From a bacterium (lineage in GTDB: Bacteria > Bacillota > Bacilli > Lactobacillales > Streptococcaceae): a stretch of DNA of 64,000 nt. The DNA is taken from positions 124,001-188,000 of the forward strand of contig CAJNCF010000003.1 of NCBI GenBank assembly GCA_905221195.1, given 5' to 3'. Made by a program: the position numbers and the translations under genes. Positions within the stretch are counted from its first letter, which is position 1. Every line of letters starts with the position of its first letter. This document shows positions 41,911-49,862 of this stretch, piece after piece. The notes below the pieces were generated by a model. That model was given only the letters and a program-made list of their open reading frames with translations. It searched no databases and had not been told where the DNA came from.

Positions 41911-42633
41911 CTATGCTAAACCTGTACTGGGCACTACTTGTCCCTCTTCTCTTTGAATATAGCGTTTCTCTAAGATTGAAAAGCCCCATTGAATCAATCC
42001 GCAAATAAGAATGTACTGTAAAAAGATTACAAAATAGGATTCAAAATACTGATAACCATAAGACGCTTCAACACGGGCAATGGCTGTAATATCCTTAATG
42101 GTCATCACAAAGACCAAAGAGGTTCCTTTTACAATATTGATGACTAGATTAGCCAGATTGGGTAGGGCTGACCGCAAGGCCTGTGGAAAAACAATCCTTA
42201 CATAAGCCTGACTAGTGGTTAAGCCAATCGCTTGTGCAGCTTCTAATTGTCCCTTATCCACAGTCAAAATAGCCGAACGTAAGATTTCTGCTAAACTACC
42301 TGTTGTCATCAAGCTATAGATAATAAAAGCATAATAGATAGGATTGAGTTTAAAAATATCAACTTCACTTCCTATGCTTTTGAGAAATTGATTGAGCAAA
42401 CTCGGAAACAAGCTATAAAAGAAAAGAATCAGCAAAATCGGAGGTGTCGCTCTTATAAAAGCTAGATACACGAGGGAGAAGGTTCGAACACCTTTGACTT
42501 TATATATTTGCCCTAGAGCTAAAAATAAGGCAGGTAGAGAACTTAAGACCACGGCTACAATCATGATGATCAAGGTGGTTGGCACCCCTTTTAAGGTCTC
42601 TAAAAAGGTTTTTGCAATATAGTCCAAATCCAT
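41911..42633 (-). CDS. Polar amino-acid ABC transporter permease
   Basis: 240 residues, about five membrane helices, with the EAA loop EAAQAIGLTTSQAYVRIVFPQALR. His/Glu/Gln/Arg/Opp family (HisM/GltK type). It heterodimerises with the next permease, whose stop lies 4 bp upstream of this start. Substrate unknown, though the operon context points to a sulfur- or methyl-bearing amino acid. Confidence 0.92.
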   Translation of the reverse strand: MDLDYIAKTFLETLKGVPTTLIIMIVAVVLSSLPALFLALGQIYKVKGVRTFSLVYLAFIRATPPILLILFFYSLFPSLLNQFLKSIGSEVDIFKLNPIYYAFIIYSLMTTGSLAEILRSAILTVDKGQLEAAQAIGLTTSQAYVRIVFPQALRSALPNLANLVINIVKGTSLVFVMTIKDITAIARVEASYGYQYFESYFVIFLQYILICGLIQWGFSILEKRYIQREEGQVVPSTGLA

Positions 42634-42636
42634 ATC

Positions 42637-43329
42637 CTATCTCCCTTTCGTTTCCAAAGATTTTTCTAACAAGTGACTCAAGAAGGAAACAGCTAAGGCT
42701 ACACCCCAATAAAGAATGGCAACCGCTGTATAGGTTTCAAGAGAGTAATTCCCCAAATTACGACTAATTAAGAGATTCCCAGCCCCCACGACATCTACAA
42801 AACCAATCGTATAAGCTAGGGCAGCGTCCCGCATCAAATTTAGAATGGCGGTCGTCACATTTGGAAGAGCCACTTGAAAGGCCTGAGGAAAAATGATTCT
42901 CCAAAATGTCTGACTAGGTGTCAGACCAATACTGACTCCAGCTTCCATCTGACCTTTGGGAATTGCCTGATAGGATGCCTTAAAGACTTCTGCAATGATA
43001 GCCGCAAATAGCAAGACCATGGTGAATAAGACGAAGACCGTTTTGGACCAGTTATTGATATCTAAATTCAGCCACCATTTTAAAAATTCAGGTAAACCAT
43101 AAAAAACAAGGAATAGTAAAACAATAGGGGGAGTACAGCGAAGAGTGAAAATATAGACCTTGGAAAAACCTGCAAAAGTCTTGTCTTCTCCCACTTGAGC
43201 CCAAGCCAGTAAGCCACCGAAAAGGGAACCGAGGATTGTAGTAAAAAAGAGAATGGACAAGGTCATAGGAAGAGCCTGCCATAAGGTGGGTAAAAATTGG
43301 AACACTCTTGAAAAATCATATGAAACCAT
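42637..43329 (-). CDS. Polar amino-acid ABC transporter permease
   Basis: 230 residues, about five membrane helices, EAA loop EAGVSIGLTPSQTFWRIIFPQAFQ. Same family as its neighbour, from which it has diverged substantially, so the pair works as a heterodimer. It begins 34 bp after the binding-protein gene. Confidence 0.92.
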   Translation of the reverse strand: MVSYDFSRVFQFLPTLWQALPMTLSILFFTTILGSLFGGLLAWAQVGEDKTFAGFSKVYIFTLRCTPPIVLLFLVFYGLPEFLKWWLNLDINNWSKTVFVLFTMVLLFAAIIAEVFKASYQAIPKGQMEAGVSIGLTPSQTFWRIIFPQAFQVALPNVTTAILNLMRDAALAYTIGFVDVVGAGNLLISRNLGNYSLETYTAVAILYWGVALAVSFLSHLLEKSLETKGR

Positions 43330-43362
43330 GTAAACCTCTTTCTAACATGCCTGATTGCTCAT

Positions 43363-44241
43363 CTAATCTTTATCAACATAACTAAAGACATCTTCTTTAA
43401 AGTATTTTTGAGAAAGTTTAGCTAGAGTACCATCTTCTTTTAATTCTTTAATAGCTTTTTCATATTCTTTAGCAAATTTCTCACCCTTTTCATCACGGTG
43501 AATCAAGGGATAGGTTGGGATTCCTTTATAAGGGAACCAGCTAAGTTTGTCCGCATATTGGTGGTAAGAACCATCCTCTGCTGTCACTGCTTTTTCAAAA
43601 GACAACTTGATGTCAAAGAAAGCATCATAACGTCCTTCTAAAACCCAAGCATAAGCATCTGCCACTTTGAAGGATTCAGCTGCTGTCAACTCAATTGGTG
43701 TATCCTTATGTTTCTCATTATAGCTATTGATAACACTCCACTGGGCATTTTGAGGAGAGATGGGTACTAATTTCCCTTTGTTTTTGGCGAAATCATCAAT
43801 ATTCTTATATTTGGCTTCATCTTCTTTTCTAACAGTAAAACCAATAATGCTGGCTCCTACTGGCTCAGATGGAATAATGAATTTCTTAGCCCGTTCATCT
43901 GTATACCAAGCACCTTTAGTTCCAATATCGTACTTGCCGGACTCCAGTCCAATCAAGAGATCATCATCACTAGTTCCTGTATACTCAAATTTATAATCTG
44001 CTAATTTCTCATCAACCGCCTTTAAAACAGCAACTTCATAACCATCTGATTCCCCTTTTTCGTCAATAAAATCATAAGGGACATAGTTTTGAGTATGGGC
44101 AACCTTTAAAGTTGTTACTTGTCCAGACGAAGCTGCATCTGTACCTTTAGCAGATGCTCCTGCTAAAGTTCTACCAATAATTGTTGCTCCAAGCACTACC
44201 GCAACCGCAACTCCACCAATAATCCATGTTTTCTTACTCAT
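43363..44241 (-). CDS. Amino-acid-binding protein, membrane-anchored and lacking a lipobox
   Basis: 292 residues. The N-terminus (MSKKTWIIGGVAVAVVLGAT) is a signal/anchor helix, but there is no cysteine in the lipobox position or anywhere else. This is unusual for a Gram-positive binding protein, which is normally a lipoprotein. The rest is a type 3 solute-binding fold (about 45-285): TLKVAHTQNYVPYDF, then GKYDIGTKGAWYTDERAKKF. It is probably held by the uncleaved helix. It belongs to the two permeases and ATPase downstream, with the URO-D-fold genes upstream. Confidence 0.85.
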   Translation of the reverse strand: MSKKTWIIGGVAVAVVLGATIIGRTLAGASAKGTDAASSGQVTTLKVAHTQNYVPYDFIDEKGESDGYEVAVLKAVDEKLADYKFEYTGTSDDDLLIGLESGKYDIGTKGAWYTDERAKKFIIPSEPVGASIIGFTVRKEDEAKYKNIDDFAKNKGKLVPISPQNAQWSVINSYNEKHKDTPIELTAAESFKVADAYAWVLEGRYDAFFDIKLSFEKAVTAEDGSYHQYADKLSWFPYKGIPTYPLIHRDEKGEKFAKEYEKAIKELKEDGTLAKLSQKYFKEDVFSYVDKD

Positions 44242-44252
44242 ATTCTTCTCCT

Positions 44253-45251
44253 TTATTTAGCTACTGCTTCTCTCACCCACTGGATACGCTCCACTGCAAT
44301 ATCGCTCGGAATGGTACAATCTGCTCCCAGTATGAGGCCCTCTTTGCCTGTTTCTTCTATCAATCGTTTGGTTTCAGCTTGAATTTCTTCCTTACTGCCT
44401 TGATAGAGAAGACCCTCTTTGCCGTTTTCAAATCCTCCCAAAACAGTACGACCCTTGAAAATCTCACGACCTTCTTTTAGACTGATTCCTTCTGGACCAA
44501 CTGCCCAGTTAAAAACATGAGCTGGATAGTCGGCAAAGATATGAATATCGTTTCGAGCTCCTTCATAGCCACAGATATGAAGGATATTAACCCCACCAAC
44601 CGACTTAGCTGCATTTAAAACAGTCAGTTCACTCGGCGCGATAATCTCCTGATATGCTTCATCAGAAACACGCGCATCCTGAATACTTTGCACACTGAGA
44701 TAGATACCGTCTGCTCCTGCATCTCTAATAATAGCTTGACTCAAGCTAGCGATATCCTGCGCAATCACATCGAGGACTTTTTTCAATTTCTGAGAATCTT
44801 GAACTAAGAAATCCGCAATGAGATCATCTCCACCAGATACTTCCCCAAGCAACCATTTGAGGTAGGTCACAGGTGCAAAAATATTGTAAATGGCAACAAT
44901 ATCTTCCGTAAACTCCTGCTTAATTTTCTTCACTAACTCTACTTGCTCTCTAATCCACGGATGATCTTCTCCCAGAGGTTCAATCTCTGCCAACTCTTGG
45001 AGCGATTTCCCTTTGGCAATAACTGGATTTGGATAAGCAAAATAACCATCACTCATCAACTTAATAAAGTCAGGATTTAGTTCATGGATAAATTGTTTGT
45101 GACCTTGTATATTCTTTTCAATAATCACAGGATTTGAAAATCCCTTTAACCATTCCTCTTCTGATGTAAAGTGGTGCCAAAAACCGACAGGCACACGATC
45201 GACCTCTTCTCCTCTAAATGCTTTTAAAACCCATTCTCTTTTTTCTGACAT
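44253..45251 (-). CDS. URO-D-fold methyltransferase (MtaA/MtbA/CmuA type), copy 1
   Basis: 332-residue member of the uroporphyrinogen decarboxylase superfamily (PF01208), but of the methyltransferase branch. It has the zinc motif H225-x-C227 (in NILHICGYEG) and C312 (in LGADCTIP), which in MtaA/MtbA binds the zinc that activates a thiol acceptor. Its TIM-barrel pattern is regular, and the heme-pathway residues of true HemE are not evident. About half its residues match copy 2. Starts 2 bp after the small Cys protein gene. Donor and acceptor are unknown; transfer to a thiol such as homocysteine is a hypothesis. Confidence 0.82.
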   Translation of the reverse strand: MSEKREWVLKAFRGEEVDRVPVGFWHHFTSEEEWLKGFSNPVIIEKNIQGHKQFIHELNPDFIKLMSDGYFAYPNPVIAKGKSLQELAEIEPLGEDHPWIREQVELVKKIKQEFTEDIVAIYNIFAPVTYLKWLLGEVSGGDDLIADFLVQDSQKLKKVLDVIAQDIASLSQAIIRDAGADGIYLSVQSIQDARVSDEAYQEIIAPSELTVLNAAKSVGGVNILHICGYEGARNDIHIFADYPAHVFNWAVGPEGISLKEGREIFKGRTVLGGFENGKEGLLYQGSKEEIQAETKRLIEETGKEGLILGADCTIPSDIAVERIQWVREAVAK

Positions 45252-45253
45252 CT

Positions 45254-45457
45254 TTATTCTCCATTCCTTTCTTTTTCGACTAATAAAACACTGGCAATAT
45301 CATTTGTTTGAATAAAGGGAAGACTTCCCTTCTGAAAATCCTGAATCCCATGACATCTTGGTTCTTCCTTACAAGTAAGTCCCTTAGTGAGGCTAATCGC
45401 AAGTAATATGACAAATCCAAGGGCCGTCCCTACTAATAGCCACTTTTTTCTTTTCAT
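45254..45457 (-). CDS. Small membrane-anchored protein with a CX5CH motif
   Basis: 67 residues: basic start MKRKKW, one helix (about 6-24), then an outside part with C29 and C35-H36 in TCKEEPRCHGIQDF. Two cysteines and a histidine suggest a disulfide or a metal or cofactor contact; there is no classic lipobox. It lies exactly between the two URO-D-fold genes (gaps of 9 and 2 bp) and has a strong AGGAGG, so it is a real operon member. I do not recognise a family. Confidence 0.65.
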   Translation of the reverse strand: MKRKKWLLVGTALGFVILLAISLTKGLTCKEEPRCHGIQDFQKGSLPFIQTNDIASVLLVEKERNGE

Positions 45458-45466
45458 AAGGCCCTC

Positions 45467-46474
45467 CTATTCTAAAACAGCAGCCTGACGAATCCAGTCC
45501 AATCTTTCTAATTCAAAGTCATCTGGAACCGTGCAATCCGCTCCAAGAAGAACTCCTCTAGTCCCAGCTTCAACCAACAAGCGTTTGGTTTCCTCTTGTA
45601 GTTCAGCCTTTGTACCTCCATAAAGCAGGCTCTGCTTCCCATTTTCAAAACCACCCAAAACCGCTTTGCCATGGAATAGCTCCTGACCTTGAGGCAAACT
45701 AACTGCTTCATGGTGGGTTGCCCAGTTGAAAACTTGGGCTGGATAATCTTTGAAAATAGTTACATCGTTACTGGCACCTTGGAAACCGCAGATATGCAGG
45801 ATATTTATCCCACCTGCCTGATTAGCAGCTTCTAAAACCTTTATATTACTTGGCTCGATATAGGTCTGGTACAAGTCTGGTGTGATGCGCTCATCCTGAA
45901 TTTCTTGCGTACTAAGGTAAATCCCATCTGCTCCACCATCCTGAATGATTGCCTTAGTCAGGATAGCGATATCCTCAGCAATAACATCTAAAATCTCCCT
46001 GAATAGCTCTGGATTTTCAAGAAAAAGATCTGCAACCTCCTTATCACCTCTAGAAGTTTCTGTACGAAACCACCTTTTCAGGTAGGAAATCGGAGAAAAG
46101 ATATTGTAGAATGATGCAATGTCCTCAGTGAAGGTTGCTCGAATGGCTTGTACCACTTCTACTTGTTGCTGAATCCAAGGATGGTTTTCACCAATCGACT
46201 CAATAGAAGCCAACTCCTGAACACTTGCAACAGAAGGATTATAGACATTACTTGGATAAATGAAAAAGCCGTCACTCATTATTTTAACAAAGTCAGGATG
46301 AATTCTTTCAACGTACTGCCGATGCCCCTCTACACTTTTTTGAAAGATACGTGGGTTATTTAAACCTTGCCCTTTTTCCTCCAGTGTTACAAAATGAAAC
46401 CAAAAGCCAACAGGAACCCGTTCCACCTCTTCTCCTCGGATGACTCTAAAAACTAGCTCTCTTTTACTTGTCAT
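45467..46474 (-). CDS. URO-D-fold methyltransferase (MtaA/MtbA/CmuA type), copy 2
   Basis: 335 residues from MTSKRELVFR; the upstream in-frame ATG at 46513 lacks a ribosome site, whereas AAGGAG sits 8 bp before 46474. It shares the order and the zinc motif of copy 1: H227-x-C229 (NILHICGFQG) and C314 (LGADCTVP). It is a true paralogue rather than a recent duplicate, since the two differ throughout. First gene of the seven-gene operon; an inverted repeat ATCAA-C-TTGAT lies about 70 bp upstream and may be an operator. Confidence 0.82.
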   Translation of the reverse strand: MTSKRELVFRVIRGEEVERVPVGFWFHFVTLEEKGQGLNNPRIFQKSVEGHRQYVERIHPDFVKIMSDGFFIYPSNVYNPSVASVQELASIESIGENHPWIQQQVEVVQAIRATFTEDIASFYNIFSPISYLKRWFRTETSRGDKEVADLFLENPELFREILDVIAEDIAILTKAIIQDGGADGIYLSTQEIQDERITPDLYQTYIEPSNIKVLEAANQAGGINILHICGFQGASNDVTIFKDYPAQVFNWATHHEAVSLPQGQELFHGKAVLGGFENGKQSLLYGGTKAELQEETKRLLVEAGTRGVLLGADCTVPDDFELERLDWIRQAAVLE

Positions 46475-46584
46475 ACTTTTCTCCTTCCATTTGAATTGAA
46501 ACCATCTTACCACTCCTTTTGACCTTTTCCCAATATATATTGACTATCAACTTGATTGGGATTGTTTATATCAATAACGAAAAA

Positions 46585-46624
46585 AATCTCTGGAAAGCTT
46601 GATTTTACCAGCTTTTCAGAGATT
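46585..46624. terminator. Hairpin terminator after the LLM oxidoreductase gene
   Basis: AATCTCTGGAAAGCT / AGCTTTTCAGAGATT stem (one bulge), followed on the minus strand by TTTTTTCG and on the plus strand by CTTTTC. It separates the oxidoreductase from the URO-D operon, which must use its own promoter within 46475-46580. Confidence 0.8.
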
Positions 46625-46694
46625 CTTTTCTTTCTTTTACTTTATTAAAATAGTTGTTATATAGATTTTTTATCAGCCTGATTAAGATTTTTTA

Positions 46695-47744
46695 TTAAGC
46701 CTCTTTCATGGCAAAGTAAGCCCGTACTTTGGGTGCTACTTGCGTTCCGAAGAGTTCAATAGCTCGCAGGACTTGTTCATGTGGCATAGAACCAAGAGGT
46801 AGATGCAACATAAAGCGGTCCAAGCCTAAATCCTCAATCATGCGAATCAATTTTTCTGCTACCTGATCTGGATTACCCACAAACATGGCGCCATTTGGTC
46901 CAACTTGCTCCAAATATTGTTCATAACGCAACTCCTGCCAGTGTGGACGGTCTTTGGAAATAGCATCCACTACTTGCTTGGTCGGATGGAAATAATCTTT
47001 TACCGCCTGCTCGCCATCCTCAGCAATCCAACCCCAAGAATGGGCTCCGACCTTTAGCTCATGACTGGCATGGCCCGCTTCACTTCCAATCTCACGATAA
47101 GCCTGAATCAACTTTTTAAAATAAGACGGATTGCCACCAATAATAGCATAGACAATCGGCAACCCCGCCTGAGCAATCTTCACTGTTGATTCGACATGAC
47201 CACCTGTCGCTATCCACAAGGGCAATTTGTCCTGAACTGGACGAGGATAGACTTCTTTGCCAGAAATTGTTTGGGTCAATCGACCTTTCCAGTCTAGCTT
47301 GGTCTTTTCATTGACTAACTGAAGCAAGTCTAATTTCTCATCAAAGAGAGCTTCGTAGTCTTTCAAGTCATAGCCAAACAAAGGAAATGATTCCGTGAAA
47401 GAGCCCCTTCCAGCCATAATCTCCGCACGTCCATTGGACAAAGCATCGATAGTGGCATACTGTTGGAACAAACGAATCGGGTCCATGCTCGATAGAATGC
47501 TGACTGCACTGGTCAAACGGATTTTCTTGGTATTGACTGCCCCAGCTGCCAGAACAATCTCTGGAGCTGATACTGCAAAATCCTCTCGATGGTGCTCGCC
47601 AATCCCATACACATCCAAACCAACCTTGTCAGCCAGTTCAATTTCTGCCACCAACTGACGAATACGTTCAGCATGACTGTAAGTTTGCCCAGTCCCTTCA
47701 AGCTCCGTTGTTTCCCCAAATGTTGAAATTCCCAATTCTACCAT
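46695..47744 (-). CDS. LLM-class flavin-dependent oxidoreductase
   Basis: 349-residue bacterial luciferase-like monooxygenase fold. Features are the YGIGEHHREDFAVSAPEI segment near residues 46-63, the RIGLTSAV-like strand IRLTSAVSILSS, and AGRGSFTESFPLFG. These proteins use FMN (rarely F420, not made by streptococci). The substrate cannot be told. In pneumococcus a close relative lies beside glmS and the pullulanase gene, as here apart from the intervening operon. Confidence 0.88.
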   Translation of the reverse strand: MVELGISTFGETTELEGTGQTYSHAERIRQLVAEIELADKVGLDVYGIGEHHREDFAVSAPEIVLAAGAVNTKKIRLTSAVSILSSMDPIRLFQQYATIDALSNGRAEIMAGRGSFTESFPLFGYDLKDYEALFDEKLDLLQLVNEKTKLDWKGRLTQTISGKEVYPRPVQDKLPLWIATGGHVESTVKIAQAGLPIVYAIIGGNPSYFKKLIQAYREIGSEAGHASHELKVGAHSWGWIAEDGEQAVKDYFHPTKQVVDAISKDRPHWQELRYEQYLEQVGPNGAMFVGNPDQVAEKLIRMIEDLGLDRFMLHLPLGSMPHEQVLRAIELFGTQVAPKVRAYFAMKEA

Positions 47745-47862
47745 GGTAATTCTCCTTGTCTACCTCTGTCCTTCAATTTGAAAAATTATTCTAACACGAA
47801 TCTTGAGTACAAGCAACCCATTTGCTCACAAGAAAAAGCCTAGATAACTAGACTTTTTTAGC

Positions 47863-49671
47863 TTATTCTACCGTTACTGACTTAGCAAGGTTACGTGGTT
47901 TATCCACATCCAGACCACGGTGTAGAGTTGCAAAGTAAGCGACTAATTGCGTTGGTACAACCATTGAGATTGGTGAGAGGTAAGGGTGTACGGTCGTAAG
48001 GACGATATCGTCTGTATCTTTAGCAACATTTTCTTCTGCAATAGTGAGAACCTTGGCACCACGGGCTGCGACCTCTTGGATATTTCCACGAGTGTGGTTA
48101 GCAAGAACTGGATCAGACAAGAGAGCCAATACAGGCGTTCCTTCTTCAATCAAGGCAATAGTTCCGTGCTTGAGTTCTCCTGCCGCAAAGCCCTCACACT
48201 GGATGTAAGAAATCTCTTTAAGTTTGAGACTTGCTTCCATGGCTACGTAGTAATCTTGACCACGTCCGATGTAAAAGGCGTTGCGAGTTGTTTCAAGAAG
48301 CTCACGAACCTTGCTATCAATCAATTCTTTTTCTGAAAGAGTTGATTCGATAGACTGAGCTACGATTGACAATTCATGAACCAGGTCAAAGGCTTCCGCT
48401 TTGGCATTGCCGTTCGTTTCGCCGACTGCTTTTGCCAGGAAGGCAAGGGCTGCGATTTGCGCTGTATAGGCCTTGGTTGAGGCTACAGCGATTTCAGGTC
48501 CTGCATGAAGGAGCATGGTATGGTTGGCTTCACGTGAAAGAGTTGAACCTGGGACGTTTGTCACTGTCAAGCTTGGGATTCCAATTTCATTGGCCTTAAC
48601 CAAAACCTGACGACTATCCGCTGTTTCACCAGACTGGCTGATAAAGATGAAGAGTGGTTTTTTGCTGAGAAGTGGCATACCGTAGCCCCACTCAGATGAA
48701 ATTCCAAGTTCAACTGGTGTATCTGTCAATTCTTCCAACATCTTCTTAGAAGCAAATCCTGCATGGTAAGATGTTCCAGCTGCAAGGATATAGATGCGGT
48801 CTGCATCTTGAACAGCCTTGATGATAGCTGGGTCAACCACTACTTGACCTGCCTCATCTGTATAGGCTTGGATGAGTTTACGCATAACAGTTGGTTGCTC
48901 ATCAATTTCCTTGAGCATGTAGTAAGGGTAAGTTCCCTTACCGATATCTGACAAGTCAAGTTCCGCAGTATAGCTAGCACGTTCACGGCTGTTGCCATCA
49001 TAATCTTGAACTTCGACACTATCAGCCTTGACGATTACCAACTCTTGGTCATGAATTTCCATGTATTGGTTGGTCTCACGAATCATAGCCATAGCATCTG
49101 AGCAGACCATGTTATAGCCTTCCCCAAGACCAATCAAAAGTGGTGATTTGTTCTTAGCTACGTAGATAACTTCAGGATCTTGTGAGTCAACCAAGGCAAA
49201 GGCATAGGAACCACGGATGATATGAAGAGCTTTTTTGAAGGCTTCAAGAACTGAGAGACCTTCTTCTTCCGCAAATTTCCCAATCAAGTGAACAGCGATT
49301 TCTGTATCTGTTTGCCCCTTGAAGTGGTGACCTGCAAGGTATTCTTCCTTGATTTCAAGGTAGTTCTCAATCACACCATTGTGCACCAAGACAAAACGTT
49401 CAGTCTCAGAGCGGTGTGGGTGAGCATTGTCTTCCGTTGGTTTCCCGTGAGTTGCCCAACGAGTATGTCCGATACCTGTCGTTCCCTCAACACCAGCCGT
49501 CTTGGCAGACAATTCTGCGATACGTCCAACAGCCTTAACTAGGTGATTTTCAGCACCACCTAGGACAAAAATTCCCGCAGAATCATAACCACGATATTCG
49601 AGCTTTTCAAGCCCTTGAATCAAAATATCAGTTGCATTTGTGTTTCCAACAACACCAACAATTCCACACAT
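47863..49671 (-). CDS. glmS: Glutamine-fructose-6-phosphate aminotransferase (isomerizing)
   Basis: 602 residues. The N-terminal glutaminase domain has the catalytic cysteine exposed after Met removal (MCGIVGVVG). Two SIS sugar-isomerase domains follow (about 280-600), with SQSGETADS and the C-terminal end [10 protein letters not shown]. It makes glucosamine-6-phosphate, the first step to UDP-GlcNAc. The upstream region has a strong promoter and two NagR-like sites; there is no room for a glmS ribozyme. Confidence 0.97.
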   Translation of the reverse strand: MCGIVGVVGNTNATDILIQGLEKLEYRGYDSAGIFVLGGAENHLVKAVGRIAELSAKTAGVEGTTGIGHTRWATHGKPTEDNAHPHRSETERFVLVHNGVIENYLEIKEEYLAGHHFKGQTDTEIAVHLIGKFAEEEGLSVLEAFKKALHIIRGSYAFALVDSQDPEVIYVAKNKSPLLIGLGEGYNMVCSDAMAMIRETNQYMEIHDQELVIVKADSVEVQDYDGNSRERASYTAELDLSDIGKGTYPYYMLKEIDEQPTVMRKLIQAYTDEAGQVVVDPAIIKAVQDADRIYILAAGTSYHAGFASKKMLEELTDTPVELGISSEWGYGMPLLSKKPLFIFISQSGETADSRQVLVKANEIGIPSLTVTNVPGSTLSREANHTMLLHAGPEIAVASTKAYTAQIAALAFLAKAVGETNGNAKAEAFDLVHELSIVAQSIESTLSEKELIDSKVRELLETTRNAFYIGRGQDYYVAMEASLKLKEISYIQCEGFAAGELKHGTIALIEEGTPVLALLSDPVLANHTRGNIQEVAARGAKVLTIAEENVAKDTDDIVLTTVHPYLSPISMVVPTQLVAYFATLHRGLDVDKPRNLAKSVTVE

Positions 49672-49710
49672 AGTATATACGACACAGGCAAGCTGTGCTT
49701 TCTCCTTAAA

Positions 49711-49806
49711 ATTGGTATAGTCTAATTCCTCTTTTATAGAATCAGCAAAAACAGTATATACTTGTTTCTTTCACTTGTCAAGAGTAAAAATTGGTATAGT
49801 TCAAAT
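49711..49806 (-). promoter_or_regulatory. glmS promoter flanked by two NagR-like (dre) sites
   Basis: TTGACA (complement 49776-49781), 17-bp spacer, TATACT (complement 49753-49758). Two copies of ATTGGTATAGT (49711-49721 and 49790-49800) flank it, each followed by an imperfect mirror half. They resemble the GntR-family NagR operator (ATTGGT-ATA-ACCAAT type). In S. mutans NagR controls glmS and nagAB; the role here is inferred. Confidence 0.6.
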
Positions 49807-49827
49807 CAGCCTTCTGTAATCAAAAAA

Positions 49828-49856
49828 CTCTGACCAATTAGAATAATCAGTCAGAG
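49828..49856. terminator. Terminator after bglA
   Basis: CTCTGAC/GTCAGAG stem with T-runs on both strands, just past the bglA stop codon. Confidence 0.75.
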
Positions 49857-49862
49857 TCTTTT

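Noticed and set aside
44253..46474. HemE (uroporphyrinogen decarboxylase) for heme synthesis
   Set aside because: Two paralogues with a zinc H-x-C...C motif, no other heme genes nearby, and streptococci of this group lack heme synthesis.
49672..49862. glmS ribozyme
   Set aside because: Promoter -10 lies about 80 nt from the start codon, too short for the ribozyme, and no core motif is seen.
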